Assembly (NCBI GenBank): GCA_022457155.1
Contig: JAJGOT010000132.1
Location: 600,001-664,000, forward strand
Source: Cladopsammia gracilis
Taxonomy: Eukaryota > Cnidaria > Anthozoa > Scleractinia > Dendrophylliidae
Direction: 5' to 3'
DNA length: 64,000 bases
Shown here: one piece after another, positions 38,226-50,725 of the stretch
How the letters are laid out: every line of letters begins with the position of its first letter
How positions within the stretch are numbered: the stretch's first letter is position 1
Position numbers and translations under genes: made by a program
The notes under the pieces: model-generated
What the model was told of the DNA's origin: nothing
Database searches by the model: none
Seen by the model: only the letters and a program-made list of their open reading frames with translations

Positions 38226-38690
38226 ATGAGTAAACTGAACTCAAAATAATGAGTAAATCGTTGCATCCACAGTGACTCATTACATTGAGTAAATTGTAGC
38301 AGACATGTTGAGTAATTAATACTCATGGGTTTGAGTAAGTTTACTCAGATTGAGTTAACTTACTCAGCAGTATGAGTTAAAGTACTCAGCTATTGAGTAC
38401 AATTAACTCAAATTAAGAGTAAAACTACTCAAGAGAAATGCATCCATACTGACTCTTTATTTTGAGTAAACTGGTTATCTACTCATAAATTGAGTAAAAA
38501 TAACTCTACATTTTGAGTAAAATCGAAATTTACTCAAACACTGAGTTGAAATAGTACTCAAGGTATTGAGTAAATTAAATGAATAGAAATTACTCTACAT
38601 ATTGAGTTATATAAAAAATTTACTCACACAGTGAGTTTAAATAGTACTCAAGGTATTAAGCAAAGTAAAACGTGCTCTTCGTTTTGAGCT
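38226..38690 (+). repeat. Left TGAGT/ACTCA subterminal repeat block
   Basis: Roughly thirty short TGAGT(AAA) or (TTT)ACTCA motifs alternate in both orientations over about 460 bp, spaced 8-25 bp. Part of the array is itself tandemly duplicated: two copies contain TAGTACTCAAGGTATT. The arrangement looks like arrayed protein-binding sites rather than simple satellite. An inverted counterpart lies at 61330-61655. Confidence 0.8.
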
Positions 38691-39414
38691 ACATACAAAA
38701 TTGTACACTTTCTGATAACTTCTTAACATAACGTTGAAGTGATCATAAAACACGATAAAAATAGACATTAAAAACTATTTTAATGGGTTACCTAATACTA
38801 TTGCTTATTTTCCTTTTTAAAATATAATATATTTAAACAAAATAATTATAATTGTAGTATTTTCTCTTTCATAAATACCCCCAAAAACAAACTAAATGAG
38901 GAAATGACAAATCTATTTTTCTATTCCAATTTTTGCTAATTCAGTCTGCATGGCCCATCTCAAAATCTTTCTTATACCATGCAACTGTGATAAAGGAATG
39001 GCAAACCTCATACACTTTATATTAAATATAGTTTTTTGATTATCCAAAAAGATAATGTATGAGTGATATTTCATCAGTAGATTGTTGTACATGTTTAAAC
39101 TGCAACTGAAACATTTTTTTGTTTGTTTTAAATAATTTTTTTAGAACTGAAAACAGTAGACAGACTCATTTTTACCTTAGCTACAGTGCACTAGGGCTGT
39201 CATTAACATACCAGCATACAAGATTAAACCCGTAACACACTAACAGGTATTGTGGGTATGTGCACTGAATGGGACCTAACAAACAGGTTATCTTAAAAAC
39301 TGCAATTACTGTACAAGCAACCCATTTGATATGGGTATGTAATTGTAAAGGCAATACATACACGTAACTCAAATTGTAATGAAAGCCTTGCTGCACTAGA
39401 GAGCAGTTTTCAAC

Positions 39415-39655
39415 TGAGTGTTGTAAAACCAAAACGAAATAACTTTGACTCATCACAGAGGCAGATAATCCAATGAACCAATCACAGCTCGAAGCATAAA
39501 TACATGTAGCGGGAAAACATATGCTAGTGAGTCGTGACTGGTGTAATTTTACTTCTTATTGGTTAATAAAGTGGCAGCATTTTTTTAACCAATCACAGCA
39601 CAGCAATATTGTATTGCAAATTACTTTTGACGCTCAATTGAAAACTGCTCTTTAC
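39415..39655 (+). repeat. Copy of the 1200-type dispersed repeat
   Basis: Shares GTAAAACCAAAAC, CAGATAATCCAATGAACCAA and ACCAATCACAG with 1200-1690. It abuts the SAMD3-like stop codon and so probably forms part of its 3' UTR. Confidence 0.7.
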
Positions 39656-39673
39656 AGCACATGTTATTGTTAA

Positions 39674-42600
39674 TTAGTGTCCTTCTGATGAAACATTACA
39701 TTGTAATTCATGAAGAGAATTGATAAATGTGATTACGGAAGATGGCAGCTTTTTGCCATCCTGTATGTGCAAAATGCATTTTTGGAGATACAAAAAAAAG
39801 TTTGTTAGACCAGGAGGATAGTTGTACATAAACACATAGTATGCTGCCAAGAGAGCAAGAGCTGACTTAACAAGCGAGGCTTCAAAACTACAAATTATCT
39901 GTTTGTCAGCAGCCAGGTGGACGTTTCCTGGAGACATCAAGCTTCCAGTAAAGATCAGGAAGGGAAAGGCCTTTTCCCTACTGCTGGCAACAGTTTTGGG
40001 GTTGGTTTCTTCCTGATAAAGAAATATAATAAGGGACTTTAGTACCCTACAATATTTTAAAATCAGCCAGGGTGTGGGTGTTTGAAGTTGCTGTTAAGGT
40101 AGACACTTTTTTGTCTCAAAATACAGTTGTCTGTACCTGGAAATGCAAATAAGGATACACGAGCAGGGCTTGAAAAAAGTCTTGTCCGATTGTCCGGGAC
40201 AAGAAAATTTTCCCCACTTACTTGCCCAATGGGCAAGTATACGTACGAGTGACCTGTGAATTTATCTCAACTAACAATTTATTTATCCTTGTCCAGGCAA
40301 GTAACACTTAAGACTTTGAGCAAGCTGAATTTTTTCCCGAGCCCTGATGAGGGTGGTTGCTCAAGTTATTTAGTATTATTAAACACCAGTACACTGTTAA
40401 GTTATTTTTTTAACAACCAGATTTCTGCATTCTGTATGGTGTAATATTAATAAAACACTTTAAAAAAATAAACATTAATTACAAGCAATCATCTATATGT
40501 ACAGCTGCAAGCTTAATGACCATTATCATATAGAATCCTGTTAAACTCTTTAGCCAAACACCAAACTGTCAGTAGATACGATACTATTTATGTATGCTAC
40601 CTACAGTTCACTTAAAAACTGGATGTGACTGCTTTTTTATTTGAAACCTATCCGTTTCATGTTTTCTGAACCCATGACTGTTGTACTCATGACAGATCCA
40701 ACATTTAATTTTAGATTTAGGTATGGGCAATTATACTTACAGAGATGAATTGTACAAAATCTTTGTGTTGGCATGCCCCAGCCTTTGCCTGTAACAGGAA
40801 TGGCAAAACTGCCATTGCAATCTCAGACTTTTCATCTGGAATAATAAACAGTACAAGTACATGTAGTAAGATATGTGTGTTTCAGATATATTTTGCTAAC
40901 TTTATAATACAATATAAAAAATTAATGCCATTCTAAATGCAATATAAAATTTTTTAAGGCTTATCTTTTTTGCTCCACAAGACACTTGGATAACTTTATT
41001 AATCTATCATTGATTGAAGTCATCTTATTGTAATAAAGGGTTGTCGTCCCTTTTCCCTTCAAAACTCTTCACTGCAAAGTTCCAGTTCCATTGTGAGATA
41101 CACTGTTAAGATGGCTCACCTTAACATGCAGGGATGTAATTAAGGGCCAGTGGTCAGGAATTTTCCCTGGTCAACTTTGTACACTTCTGAACCCCAGCTA
41201 CCTTCATAAACAAACAAGGCAATGCTACTAATGTAGTTTTTCCCCTGGCTACTTTTTCCATTTTCCATTTACTTCAAAAAACAGCTGTAAACATACACCC
41301 CAGTTAGCACCCATGTCGGCATGTAAGAACCCTTTGTGTTAAGGACCCCAGGAGCATTGATGCGATGCGGTTTGCATTAAATTCATTTTTTACTACAACA
41401 CATCTATGTGCTGATAATAATACAGTAATTTTATATTTTGTTATTCTTTTACCTGCAGAGGGTTCCATATCAGAATCATCCTCAAACTCACTTTCTAGCA
41501 TTTTAAGGTATATCTTCACTTCTTCTGAGGCTTTTCCTTTTTTACTTTTGGCCATTTCAATTATACCATCTGATACTTGATCCAAGTTGGCCTTAAAACT
41601 GGTCAAAATACTGGTTCCCAAGCCCAGCAATCTTTCAAATTCTGCCAAAATCTGCCAAAGTGATGTACATGCACCAGTTAGAGATTGATACAGGAATCTT
41701 GATCACAGAATAGCAGCAAGGGTAAATATGGTGAACATACAGTGAAACCTGTATTAAGCGGACACCCTCGGGACCCTTGCTAGTGTCCGCTTAATAGAGG
41801 GGTCTGCTGAATACAGGTTTGTTTTACAATTAATACGGGAAAAAAATTTGGGGACCTAAGCAGCTAGTGTCCACCTAATAGAGGGTGTCCGCTTAATATG
41901 GGGTCTGCTTAATACAGGTTTCACTGTATATTTATTTAACTTTCAAGACGGAAGAGTAATTATCTGTAAAAAACAATAACAAAAAGATTTCTGATGGAAT
42001 AACACAGCAACATTGACATCAATGCATAAATCAGGGAACAAGGGCACACATCCATGTCATAAAGTGGTTAAATGACCTAGCAATATTTTAATATATTCTG
42101 GTGGTTGCAAACCTTACAGGTTAGCAGAAATGGGGTGACTAGTTACAGTACTAATTCTTGACCAACAAATCCATTCAAGTGGTGACAGTGAAATAAAAGA
42201 AAAACCCAATAAAAAAATTAGTTGCTGCAACCAGTCTTTTGCTGTAAACAGCAAATTATTGAGTTAGTTTCTAAAGAAACTGTGGTGCTGTGTTGATGGA
42301 GGGGAGCAACATGAAAATTTTCTTTTATCAACAGAGTTGATAAGGTAAATCGGCCACCATAAAGGGATTAAACAGCTGTTTTGAGTGCTAACCTTACATG
42401 TATAAAACACACAAACAAAAAAAAAACAGACATGTACACTCTACCTGAGATAAATCAAAAAGTGCAGGATATTCCACTTTCAGCTCTGCTATTGGAGTCT
42501 GCTTGTTCATGAGCCGTCTTCTATCTGGAAACGTCAACATCATGCGATTTTTGATTTTTTCCTTGTCAGGATTCCTTTTTCGCCATTCAGCCTCAAGAGC

Positions 42601-45600
42601 CTCTTTATGTTTTTTCATTGAGGCTTCATCTTCCCCTTCTGGGTAAGGTGGCTCCCAGTTTAAGGCACCACGCCTTAACTTTGACGAAACAGGTTTGGAA
42701 TTTCCCTCCCCTGTTTTCATTTTCTTTCTTAAAATAACTTCAGGATCAGAAGTTAAATGCTTTCGTTCATTCCTGAACTTTTCATACAGTTGGACAAACC
42801 AAGAATCCTGAATAGAAAAAAAAGGAACAGAATGATATACATTGAGTTATAAGAATGGACACTAAATAAATAATGTAAAGTTGGATACCGGTAAGCCACA
42901 TTCATGCTCTTAATGTATATGTTGTGGGTCAAAATTTGCCTTGGTTCAAAATTTTACTTTCCTTTTTGTTTTTGGGTATGAAAATGCATGATAATGTATG
43001 ACAATGAGTTTAAACAAAGGAAAGTAAATTTTGAACCAAGGCAAATTTTGACCCACAACATATACACACAGGGTAAACCACTGGGTAACATAGGTTCTCT
43101 TGCAGCTTGCTTTGATGAGAAATCAAGGCAGCTGGCCAATAAAGGCCTATTAGTCTATAAAATCACATACATCTTTAATGATAGTCAATTGTCACTTTAC
43201 CACTGATCGCCACTTTTCACCCACTGATAATTAAGTTATTCATCGAGGACGAGCCGAATATGAGCTGATATATATAACCAACGAGGTGCCGCGCAGAGTT
43301 GGTTATATATCAGCTCATATTCGGCGAGGCTGAGATGAATAACTGGTTTAGTAAATTTTCAAACACTCAAATAACTGGAAATTGGAAAAAAAATTATTTC
43401 CGCTCCAAAAAATACGACTGTCACATCAGTGAACAAGTGTCACATGACCGCTTCGCAAATCGAAAGCGAGTAAATGCTAACAAGCGGTGAGATCCCCGAG
43501 CTTCAAAGGATTTTCTTGTGCGCTTCTATAAATAACTTGGCCGAAGGAGGATTAAAGAGTGTAGGAAACAGAGCAAATTGTAAATCTCATGCTGTTTCCA
43601 GTCAAACTCTCTTTGTCTCTATTATAATTATTCTGACCTGCCGCGACAGCTGAACTTGTCAAAGTGGTAATAAATATTCAAAACATGCAGCCAGTTTCTG
43701 ACCCAGTAAAAAAAAAAAAAACAAATTGCAGTTCGGTTACCCTTGCTTTCCCTGTGTTCCAGGCTCAGAAGATATGGATATGTAACATTTAAATCTAACA
43801 ATAAAAATTATATGACTATTATTATTCATGAACGGACAATAAAACACTAAGCATGGTGAGCACATTGGGTCTTCCTTTTCGTAATGAGTCATTGCATCTG
43901 TCTTTGTTTCCTCGACTACCAGCTTTATTGTTTGACAAAAATTGTTTCATCAGTGATGTATTTCCTTTTTTGTCAGATTTTCATTTTGCAAAGTGCAGAT
44001 TTTCATTTTCCCACTTCACAAAGTGCAGATTTTCCCACTTCACAAAGTACAGATTTTCCCACTTCACAAAGTACACATTTTCCCACTTTGCAAAGTACAC
44101 ATTTTCCCACTTTGCAAAGTACCGATTTTCCCACTTCGTTCCAATTTGTTTTGCAATGAGCCTACTTTATTCTGTAAACTAGAATGCTTCCAAAAAACAC
44201 TTAACTTGCCCAGGATAGAATCTATTAGCCTGACAGAAAAATCTGCTACATGTAGCACATTACTGGACATTACTTTCTTTGCATGCTGCTGTCAGCTTCA
44301 AATTTTGCAACTTACAGTAGTTGCAAAATTGCATAATATTTTTGTACTGTCTGCATGTGGGCATTCAAAACTTTTTAAAGCAAATTTAAATTCACTGTAC
44401 GAGCTAATTGTTACATTGCTAAGGCAAACAATATAAAGCCCTAACTTACATGTCCGGTGCCAACTGTCTTGTCCTGGAGGGCAGGATATCTCCTGACAAT
44501 CAACTCTGCAACAGCAGTGAGCTGCTCTCTTGTGGGATATCTACAAAAGCCATTATACACACATGATCACTGTGATAGTATAGAGTGCATGGTCTGAGAA
44601 TATGTAATTGACTAAAAAAGCACAACTACACAGTGTCTCCACTCATGTCTTCCTAAAGCACCCAGATAGGTCACTACATAATTTTATACCGTAGGATGAC
44701 TTTCTGGCAAATTTGCGGAAGATTAAAAGTGAAAAAACATTTTGCTCTTACTCTGTTTATAAGCCAAGAACTTGAATTAATATTTCCATTGTACCAAAAA
44801 AGACCTCAGGCTAGTTCATTAACATAGAAATGTTGAATAGGAGTTAATAAAATTCTCATGTGAACCCAGAGGAAAACATTTCACAGTAATAATTGTGGCG
44901 CATGTACAATTAATTGTATGTATGCCTGAACTGACCACACCACATTGCAAGGCTACCAGCTGTTGCAACATGTTGTGTGCATTAAATTAGGCTATGTCTA
45001 CACTATACCAGATTCTTGCGTCAGCACGAAAACCATACCGGATAGGCCTTTCGTTCACACATGAAATGCTAGTTTCGGAACAATTTTTGTTCCGGAGCGC
45101 CACTGCAATGGGGCGCTCGTGAAAGTGAATCGTCACATATCCGATAGATTCTCGTGCCACTTTCTGGGGCAGTGTGAACAGGCGATCGAACCGAACCATA
45201 GCGGAAGTCAACAACTAGGAGCGAGGATTGAAACCCACTGAAAAAGAAGTAAATATCCAGTTCTGGGTCGTTTCTGTTCACACCAGGCCGGAGTGTTTTT
45301 CATGTAGACATGATAAGCTATCCAGTATAGTGTAGACATAGCCTTAGAAACAGCCCTGATTGAGTGTCAGTTGTTGTAAATTAACTAAAAACTGTAACCA
45401 TTTTGGTAAAAATCTGTTACAAAAAGCCCTAATTTATGCTGTGAGCTGAGTCTTGCTTCCTACAGTTCAATGGGGGAAAAGGGATCACCCTTGTGGGTAT
45501 TGCAGGACTGTATCATCAGAAACGTTAAAAATATTATTGTACAGTGAAGCTTGAAGTTTTTTTTAAGTTTGTTGTTCTTGTTACTTACAAAGTATAGAGT

Positions 45601-48600
45601 GAGAAATGCTCATATAGACTCCTTATGATAGACATGCGCTGTTTACTGGTAATTTTCTCAGCATCATCTTTTAACGCCCGTTCCACATCTGGCCGAAAAG
45701 CAGGTAATGCAAGAGAAGCAGGCCATGGCTTTTTTGCATTTAAAGTCACGCCGTCTGCCTTGGACTGACCTGGACTGACTGCAGGGCGCTTCCTTTGAAC
45801 AGAGTTGCACCAAGCATAGATTAACAAATGTATCAATATGCAGAAAAAATAATGCTTATGCAGAGGCAGAGACATCTGAACTACTGCTGGGCAATAATTA
45901 TTAATAGTGTCATGTAAATGTGTTATTGTTACTTTACATGACTATCAGGCCATAGTATTTCATATGGCACAGGACATAGTCTGGGTTCAATGATATATTT
46001 TCTGTAGTATTGAGTACTCTGACAGTATTCAACAACTCCACCTATGTATTGGAAAGCACATATACTTTTGAAATGGCTTATTGAAAATTTAGAGCTCCAG
46101 TTCTTATACCTTTTTATTACATTGTCAAGAATGATAATATAGAGATACTTGTACAGTAATTAGTTACATTACTCTCACTCCATGCCAATGAAGACAGTGA
46201 CCATAAAACCAACCAATGTGCATTCCTACAGTGCATTTTATTGACCTACAATTTTTATTCCTGCTACAAGAAAATGTGTATTAGTACTTCTCCTTCTGTC
46301 TCAAAATTAATAATACCCTTTACAGTGCTGGAAATAACAGTCGACTTGTTCATCAGACATTGTCTGACCAAAATCCAAAATTAAATTATGCTCGGACATG
46401 ATGACTGAGCATAAAAATTACTTAGCTTTTGCCTTGAAAGTCTTGTTAACTCATCGCATTTGATTCCAAAAACATTACAATAAGAATTTACATTGCTTGT
46501 ACCACTTATTTTCAATTGCTGTAAAAGGATCTCTTGAATAAAAAAAATTCAGAAAAGGCTGTGTCATTTGAAATTTATGTGCTACTTCTTATAGCACGTT
46601 GTGTATGCTTACAGATTGTGTCTTAGGAAAAATCCAAAATGGCGAATGTCCGACCAATTTTGTAATATGTCCGATCAAAGGACACATGTCCAGCTTCGAA
46701 ACAAGAAAAAAAAATTTTCCAGCACTGCTTTATGGCATAAATTATAGCCCATTTTCTATGTAAATTTACTGTTCATTTTCACTAGATGCCTTTTATGTTG
46801 TCCTGATAAAGTTTTCTGCTCTCTCAAACATATCGTATTTTCTTGATTAAATGCCGGGCCCCGAATAAACACCGGGTATAATAGAGGAAGTTGAAAGTAA
46901 GCTCCTCAAACGTTTATTTGTGGTATAATAAACTTAAGATTTAAGGGCAAGGTACACGGCTGCCAAGAAAAACGAATAATAACCCTTTCTTAAAAAATGG
47001 GCGGGCGAGAAAAAACTGCTGATTCAAGAAACGCCAGGTCCACTAGGCCAAGTTTGAAATGAACACCGGGGGTGTTTAATTGAGAAAATACGATAATACT
47101 GGAAATGAACTTAATTGGACACATCCTTTATCTTCTAAAACACCTTATAACCACAGCTGTGGTTTTCAATTGACTGTCAAAAGTAACATCTGTAAAGTCT
47201 TGGTTTCATCTTACAACAGCATTTAGCAACTGATTAAGAACAATGCCACTACCCCTACAGATACATGTACAGTTGAACCCTGCTTGCATTAAAAACACCC
47301 ACTGCATGCAAATAACAGAATTTTTTTCATACATTTCACCCATTTAAGTAGGGATATTGGGGCAACAGACCACCAATAAAATGAATACATACAACTTAAA
47401 GTTCATCTTCCTTTAATATGAACAAATCAGTTAATTTTAGGAATAAAAGTGTCTTAAAATTCACTTCTTCACCATCCAGACAGTTTTTGTGGTCGCTGCG
47501 AGATAATTTATTATGGTGCCCCCATCAATAGGATTCAACTGCATTTCAATCTATGGAACAAGAACTGGTAGATTTAATACAAGACTCAACAGCTCGGATG
47601 AAGTACATCTTACTGAAAATGGTTTTAAACAATGCTTTGCAAGCTCCTTGAGAGGCATGTACCTACTGTACTTATAAAGACTGGCTATCACTACCCCAAC
47701 AGAATAAATATCACTCTTAATGGACTGTGAACAGGTTCCCTCAATTACTTCAGGTGCAATGTGGAAGTGTTCCTTATAATACTTAGCTTTTTCATCTCTA
47801 GAAAGGACTTTCCTTTTCCCTTCATTAATTAAACATGCCTTTCCAAAGTCAATGAGCACGGGAGAAAACAGACCATTTGAACTCATTACAATTACAATGT
47901 TATCATTCTTAATATCATTATGGAGTATGCTCTTGTTATGTAGGTAGCAAAGGCCATCAGTAAGCTGAGTAATTATGTGAAGCCAGTGCTCAGAACCTAA
48001 AATAGAGACCCCTACATGTTTATCCTTGCTAATTACTTTTTGGAGAGTAACAGCCTCAAAACATTCATTTCCATAGTATTGTGTAACAATAAAATATGGC
48101 CTCTCTGTGATATTCATGCCATAAATCAATGGTAAATTTATATGGCAGCATTTGCTTAAGTATAATGCTTCTCTTTCAACAACTTTAGCTGCAGTAGATG
48201 CTTCAAAATATTTGACTGCCACTGGAGATGATCTAAATTTTTTTATATGGACAGTCCCAAATCTTCCTTTCCCAATTTCTCCAGCTCCTTTAATTTCTTC
48301 TAGCAATAAAGGATCTATCTTTAAAACTTCACCTTTTTTGTTACTTATTGCCTGGCTACTGGTACCATGAAAAACTAGCCTAGCATTTTTAATCTTTCCT
48401 TTTTCTTTCTCTGAGACCCTCCACATTTCAAAATATTTCTCTTTGATGGCTCTTTCAACTTTGACCTTGTTACTTAAGCATTTATTTTCCTCTTTTAAGC
48501 CTTTAATCAGTGCAGTCAATCCTTTCTTTAATTGCTTTGTTTGTTCTTTTTTTCTTTTGTTGCGAGCCAATCGCTGTCTTCTTTTACTTTCCAATGATCT

Positions 48601-50408
48601 TTTACATTTCTTCTTTCTGAAATTTATTAGGTATAAATAAGTGTTGTCCTCTTTGATGAGCAGCTCAGTCAATAAACTACTCAAAAGAGGTGCTGGTTAA
48701 AGGCAATGGAAATGCAACATTACACAGCAACAGAAACTGCATCAACACATATTTATACATGCCACGAGTCCTGGGCTTATAGTTCTCACTAACAAGCAGT
48801 TCAGTACAAGTACTACTTGAGTGAGCTACAGGTTAAAGGCAGCCAATGCCACCTTACTCAGTAGCTGTTCACAGCAAAATAAGAACAGGACTTTGGCGCG
48901 AAACAGTTAATAAGTTGACTGAATTTTGCACATCCTTAAAAAGAAAGGTAATCTCTCATTTTTTTTCCATTCCATTTTGCATGTATACATCTTACAATAA
49001 TGATGTACATTTTGGTGTTGCTTATAATTAGGTAGCATTTTATGCAAGTCTTACATCCTCCTCAGTGAAAGAAAAGCTAGCAAAAGACAAGCCTAGCAAA
49101 TTTATACTTAAATTTTGTGGCCAACAAATCCTCTTTCAATCAATTGCAAAATTTTCAAGCCACTCTTACAAAAGTGAGAGTTTTTTAATGAAAAGCCACC
49201 CCTTTTTAAGTTGAAATCAAATAGTTTAATTCAAAGTTCAATACCTGAATCAGACAATGTCAATAAAAAAGAAGTTGGGAATAATCTAAGATATTTATTT
49301 TAAAATTATATATACATGTCTCAGCTATTCATGCAGTTTTTGTTAAGCCTGCTTATTAAAAGTACTTTCTAAGGATCTGTTTAGATTATGACAAATATGA
49401 CTGTACCTTGTTTTCTGATCAGGTTTTTCAGCACAAGGAGTTTCAACAACAGCAGGAGACGAAGTCTGAACTTCAGCTATGATTACGTCATCATTAACAT
49501 CAGCTTTACTGAGTTCATTTTTCAGCTTCTCTTGTGCGTTAAGAAATTTCATCCGGTGGCCAATCCTTGGGATGAGCTGCTCTAAGGCCCTTTCAGTTAA
49601 AGATGAAACGGCTTCTCCGTCAATGTCATTATCTGTTGTAAAATAAAAAGTGTATTAGTGAATCTTAAGCATAAAGAAGAAAGTATATGTCTGATTCAAG
49701 CGTAGGTTGACTTTAGTTATTTGTACTTTTATCCTAAAGGCACTGTCTTTTCTACTTTCTTGGGTTTAAATATTCGGTTGGTCAGCTGTAGATGTCCCAA
49801 TATATTTTTGATCCCTTGAAAAAAATCACTAAGCTTAATTTATGGGTGGATGATTCTGAAGTTGCAATGGTACACAGGACATGATCTAACGTACATGAAC
49901 AATAACTTCCATGCATTGCAAACATTAAATTATGCGAATATTTATTGCCGATCGATCAATTTCATTGTAAGCCATTTATATTTAAACAAAATTGAAAGCG
50001 GGTTTTTGAGTCTCGTAACATCATTGTTTAAATCAGCAATGCTTTCCCGCCGAAACACACGTGTATGCAAATGAGCTGTTTAGCTATTTATAAAGTCCGA
50101 AGAAATTCACCTTTTTAAGTCGCCAGATACATGGCTTTTTCACGAAAGTTAAGCATTACAACCACAGATATGTTTGGTGCTTCATTAACCACGAACAAAT
50201 TTCACTAATAATGGTACTTGACCTTTTGTTAAGACTTAGAACATTCGAAACAAAGAGCTCGGTCAAGCGGACAATACTAGTTAAGCTTAAATTTAAACTA
50301 CCTACAATATATTGTCTGTGATTACTTACCGTAAAATTTCGAGGCATACTCTTCAAAACCGTTGTCAACGAGCCATGACCTCACGTCCTCAGCTGTCTTC
50401 ATAGCCAT
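39674..50408 (-). CDS. SAM-domain, SAMD3-like protein (long isoform), eight coding exons
   Basis: Exons are 50330-50408, 49407-49632, 45589-45792, 44450-44540, 42445-42807, 41453-41651, 40741-40835 and 39674-40012. Phases are consistent and the total is 1,596 nt (531 aa). Residues about 3-70 form a SAM domain (VRSWLVDNGFEEYASKF, then NDIDGEAVSSLTERALEQL and GHRMKFL). The rest has the motif order I remember from fish and cnidarian proteins auto-named 'sterile alpha motif domain-containing protein 3-like': LYTLYPTREQLTAVAELIV, YPALQDKTVGTG, W-E-PPYPEGED, MMLTFPDRRRLM, YPALFDLSQ, and a C-terminal ALLAAYYVFMYNYP. That family is multicopy, consistent with a mobile element. Its function is unknown; SAM suggests oligomerisation. 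The 3' flank (39415-39655) is a repeat seen elsewhere in the window. Confidence 0.72.
40164..40347. mobile_element. hAT-like MITE
   Basis: Ends GCAGGGCTTGAAAAAAG and TTTTTTCCCGAGCCCTG, a hAT-style terminus, in the last SAMD3-like intron. A clean 8-bp duplication is not seen. Confidence 0.55.
41740..41926. mobile_element. pogo/Tigger-like MITE with TA flanks
   Basis: 187 bp. Ends CAGTGAAACCTGTATTAAGC and ACAGGTTTCACTG, flanked by TA on both sides; interior GTCCGCTTAATAGAGGG motifs. Typical Tc1/mariner-pogo derivative. In a SAMD3-like intron. Confidence 0.85.
42917..43067. mobile_element. Foldback MITE
   Basis: Arms TATGTTGTGGGTCAAAATTT and complement, extending through TTGCCTTGGTTCAAAATTT. 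Lies in the SAMD3-like intron just 5' of exon 42445-42807. Confidence 0.85.
43231..43343. mobile_element. Foldback MITE
   Basis: Arms GCCGAATATGAGCTGATATA and complement, with outer TTATTCATC/GATGAATAA. In a SAMD3-like intron. Confidence 0.85.
43985..44135 (+). repeat. 24-bp minisatellite
   Basis: About six units of CCCACTTCACAAAGTACAGA plus TTTT with small changes, in a SAMD3-like intron. Confidence 0.9.
44990..45343. mobile_element. PIF/Harbinger-like MITE
   Basis: 354 bp. Ends GGCTATGTCTACACTATAC and TATAGTGTAGACATAGCC, flanked by TTA on both sides. In a SAMD3-like intron. Confidence 0.75.
46323..46727. mobile_element. hAT-like MITE
   Basis: 405 bp. Ends CAGTGCTGGAAATAA and AAATTTTCCAGCACTG, with CTTTA immediately outside both ends (46318-46322, 46728-46732). 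Between the kinase exon and the first SAMD3-tail exon. Confidence 0.75.
46831..47095. mobile_element. Terminal-inverted-repeat MITE with TATCGTATTTTC ends
   Basis: Ends TATCGTATTTTC-TGATTAAA and TTTAATTGAGAAAATACGATA, with inner CCGGG motifs. Possible TA duplication. In the intron downstream of the kinase exon. Confidence 0.7.
47551..50408 (-). CDS. SAM-kinase alternative isoform using an alternative terminal exon
   Basis: Exons 50330-50408 and 49407-49632 (the SAM module) can splice in phase 2 to a terminal exon at 47551-48616, giving 1,371 nt (456 aa). That exon starts at TTTCAG|A and encodes a basic coiled-coil stretch and then a protein kinase: glycine loop GKGRFG (about 217-222), VAVK lysine (about 237), HND-IKNDN catalytic loop (334-336), DFG (358-360), HIAPE and SDIYSVGV. 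The Arg of HRD is Asn, but the catalytic Lys, both Asp and Asn remain, so activity is plausible. The same donor also fits the SAMD3-tail acceptor at 45792. A separate unspliced kinase gene is the alternative, but the exon lacks a convincing ATG of its own. Confidence 0.65.
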
Positions 50409-50725
50409 GATTCGGTTTTTTTTTACAAAGGACGAAACGAAAAGCAAATTCTATTTGAAGCAGCGAAGTCAAAGAGCGAGAGATCGATAACCACAGTGAA
50501 ATTGGTTTTCATACCGTTAATTTTGCGCGCGATCTTTAGAGATCAATGATTGGTTCGCTACATCACATGGGATCTACGTAGTATCTCGTAGTATTACGTT
50601 TTGTTTACCCGCTGTTCTACGGCTGCGCAGTTTATGGAGCAAAGCATTGACGTCACGCTTTCTGCTTCCCTGGCGTTTGATCGGCGTTCGGTGCATTCCC
50701 GCAATGGCGGGAAATAGGTGATTTA
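50409..50725. promoter_or_regulatory. Divergent promoter spacer of the giant element
   Basis: A 317-bp interval separates the SAM gene's ATG (50406-50408, minus) and the transposase-like ATG (50726, plus). It lies close to the midpoint of the proposed element. It must carry both 5' leaders and probably both core promoters. No clear TATA box is seen. Confidence 0.5.
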
